Positions 63,085 to 64,000 of a stretch of DNA of 64,000 bases are shown here, piece after piece. Position 1 is the stretch's first letter; every line of letters starts with the position of its first letter. Both the position numbers and the translations under genes were made by a program. This stretch comes from Vibrio splendidus (lineage in GTDB: Bacteria; Pseudomonadota; Gammaproteobacteria; Enterobacterales; Vibrionaceae), in NCBI RefSeq assembly GCF_024347615.1, contig NZ_AP025509.1:124001-188000 (forward strand), written 5' to 3'. The notes under the pieces were generated by a model. It did not search any database and had not been told where the DNA came from. It was given only the letters and a program-made list of their open reading frames with translations.

Positions 63085-63789
63085 ATGTCTAACAAATTCT
63101 TAGTGGAACTCTCAAATATCGGTAAACACTACTCAAACGGTGATACTGAAATACGTGCATTAGACGGTGTCGATCTCTCGATTGAGAAAGGAGAGTTTTT
63201 GTCTATTTTAGGCCCGTCAGGATCCGGTAAATCAACGCTGATGAATATGCTTGGTTGCCTTGATAAGCCGACGGAAGGGGAGTATCAACTGGATGGAAAA
63301 AATGTTGCTGCGTTGAGTGCCAATGATCTTGCAGGTATTCGGAACCAAAAAATTGGTTTTGTATTCCAGAGTTTTAATTTACTTGAGTATGCTTCTGCAT
63401 TGGACAATGTTGCTCTGCCTCTCGTGTATTCTGGGATCAAAGCTAAAGAACGTCGTAAGCGTGCGGCGGCATTACTTGAACAAGTAGGGTTGGGCGATAG
63501 ACTTGACCATAAACCGAATCAGCTGTCTGGTGGTCAGAAACAGCGTGTCGCTATTGCTAGAGCTTTGGTTAATGACCCTCAGATTATATTAGCTGATGAG
63601 CCAACAGGAGCTCTGGATTCCAAGTCTGGCGCTGAGATAGAGGCTTTGTTTAATCAGCTTCATGCTGAGGGCCGAACATTGATTATCGTGACGCACGATA
63701 ACTCGCTTGCTGAACGAACTAAGCGCATAGTGACGATCAAAGACGGTAAAGTATTGTCTGATCGCCAAGGGCAACATTGCTCAACCTAG
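63085..63789 (+). CDS. ABC transporter ATP-binding protein, MacB/LolD type
   Basis: 234 aa from ATG 63085, with GGAG before it; a GTG at 63052 overlapping the permease would add 11 residues. Walker A GPSGSGKST, signature LSGGQKQR, Walker B ILADEPTGALD and H-loop IVTHDNSLAE are all intact. The DEPTGALD form is typical of the MacB/LolD/FtsE group, which agrees with the FtsX-type permeases. It closes a five-gene adaptor-channel-permease-permease-ATPase operon. Confidence 0.88.
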   Translation: MSNKFLVELSNIGKHYSNGDTEIRALDGVDLSIEKGEFLSILGPSGSGKSTLMNMLGCLDKPTEGEYQLDGKNVAALSANDLAGIRNQKIGFVFQSFNLLEYASALDNVALPLVYSGIKAKERRKRAAALLEQVGLGDRLDHKPNQLSGGQKQRVAIARALVNDPQIILADEPTGALDSKSGAEIEALFNQLHAEGRTLIIVTHDNSLAERTKRIVTIKDGKVLSDRQGQHCST

Positions 63790-63817
63790 AACCTAGAACC
63801 TTACAGCTTTCGCTTAG

Positions 63818-63846
63818 AGCCACTTCATCACGAAGTGGCTTTTTTC
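63818..63846 (+). terminator. Terminator of the export operon
   Basis: AGCCACTTC and GAAGTGGCT pair perfectly over 9 bp around a 5-base loop and run into six T. Confidence 0.9.
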
Positions 63847-63921
63847 TTAAGTGTTTAACACTGATCTTGTACGGACGATATTGAGTGAACTACACTGATA
63901 AAAAAGCTAGGTAAGTAACAG

Positions 63922-64000
63922 ATGAATAAAGAAAATTTCCCTATAGAGTTAAAACGACTTCGTGAATCAATCTCTATTTCACAGGAAGAATTTGCAGAGT
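63922..64000 (+). CDS. XRE-family helix-turn-helix protein, start only (cut by window end)
   Basis: ATG at 63922 opens a frame that continues past the window: MNKENFPIELKRLRESISIS followed by QEEFAE. The spacing LKRLRESISISQEEFAE is the first half of an XRE/Cro-type helix-turn-helix. A possible GTAAG ribosome site lies before it. Its target and length cannot be seen. Confidence 0.6.
   Translation, partial: MNKENFPIELKRLRESISISQEEFAE

Overview
The window reads as a chromosomal segment of a marine Vibrio, probably close to the Splendidus clade. The basis is gene content and protein style: an aminoethylphosphonate uptake operon, a ViuB-like siderophore reductase with a Fur box, SdaA, cytochrome b562, a large HD-GYP protein and a CybB-type cytochrome. 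The species is inference. The flanks have ordinary Vibrio composition. About 14.9-33.3 kb is strikingly AT-rich and foreign.

Left flank (1-14.9 kb): the tail of an aminophosphonate oxidoreductase; phnT-phnU-phnR, with a HutC-type palindrome before phnT; an EamA transporter; a gluconate-type module (TRAP dctPQM, gluconokinase, 6-phosphogluconate dehydrogenase, LacI-type GntR) whose two promoters carry three near-identical GTTACCNGTAAC operators; a siderophore-interacting protein; and a POT peptide transporter.

Mobile island (about 14.9-33.3 kb): a large serine recombinase sits at the left edge, followed by what looks like two diverged plasmid-like modules in tandem. Each module has a leftward winged-helix gene under a perfect palindrome, a long repeat-rich non-coding stretch, rightward pilin-like genes, a shared terminator, and a leftward relaxase. 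The relaxase is intact in the right module (29118-31601) and survives only as a remnant in the left one (24614-24721). The left module also holds a Rep-like gene preceded by a convincing antisense RNA, a 520-aa prepilin with a long tail, a pilin fused to a BspA-like module but broken by a frameshift, and a secreted protein with 16 near-identical 25-residue BspA-type repeats. No pilus assembly ATPase, platform protein or prepilin peptidase is encoded, so any pilus made from these subunits would have to use host machinery. Several very small membrane or charged ORFs lie near the right end.

Right flank (33.3-64 kb): sdaA; a YdcF-family protein; a DUF333 lipoprotein; a Nudix hydrolase; a heterodimeric ABC exporter with one degenerate ATP site; cytochrome b561; a TPR protein; an M23 endopeptidase under a possible Zur box; YbjQ; a divergent LysR/EamA pair; an HD-GYP protein with a large insertion; a PHP phosphoesterase; cytochrome b562; a DUF2946-PepSY pair; a VOC/LysR pair; a cysteine dioxygenase-like gene; and a five-gene MacAB-TolC-like export operon. 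An XRE-type regulator is cut off by the window end.
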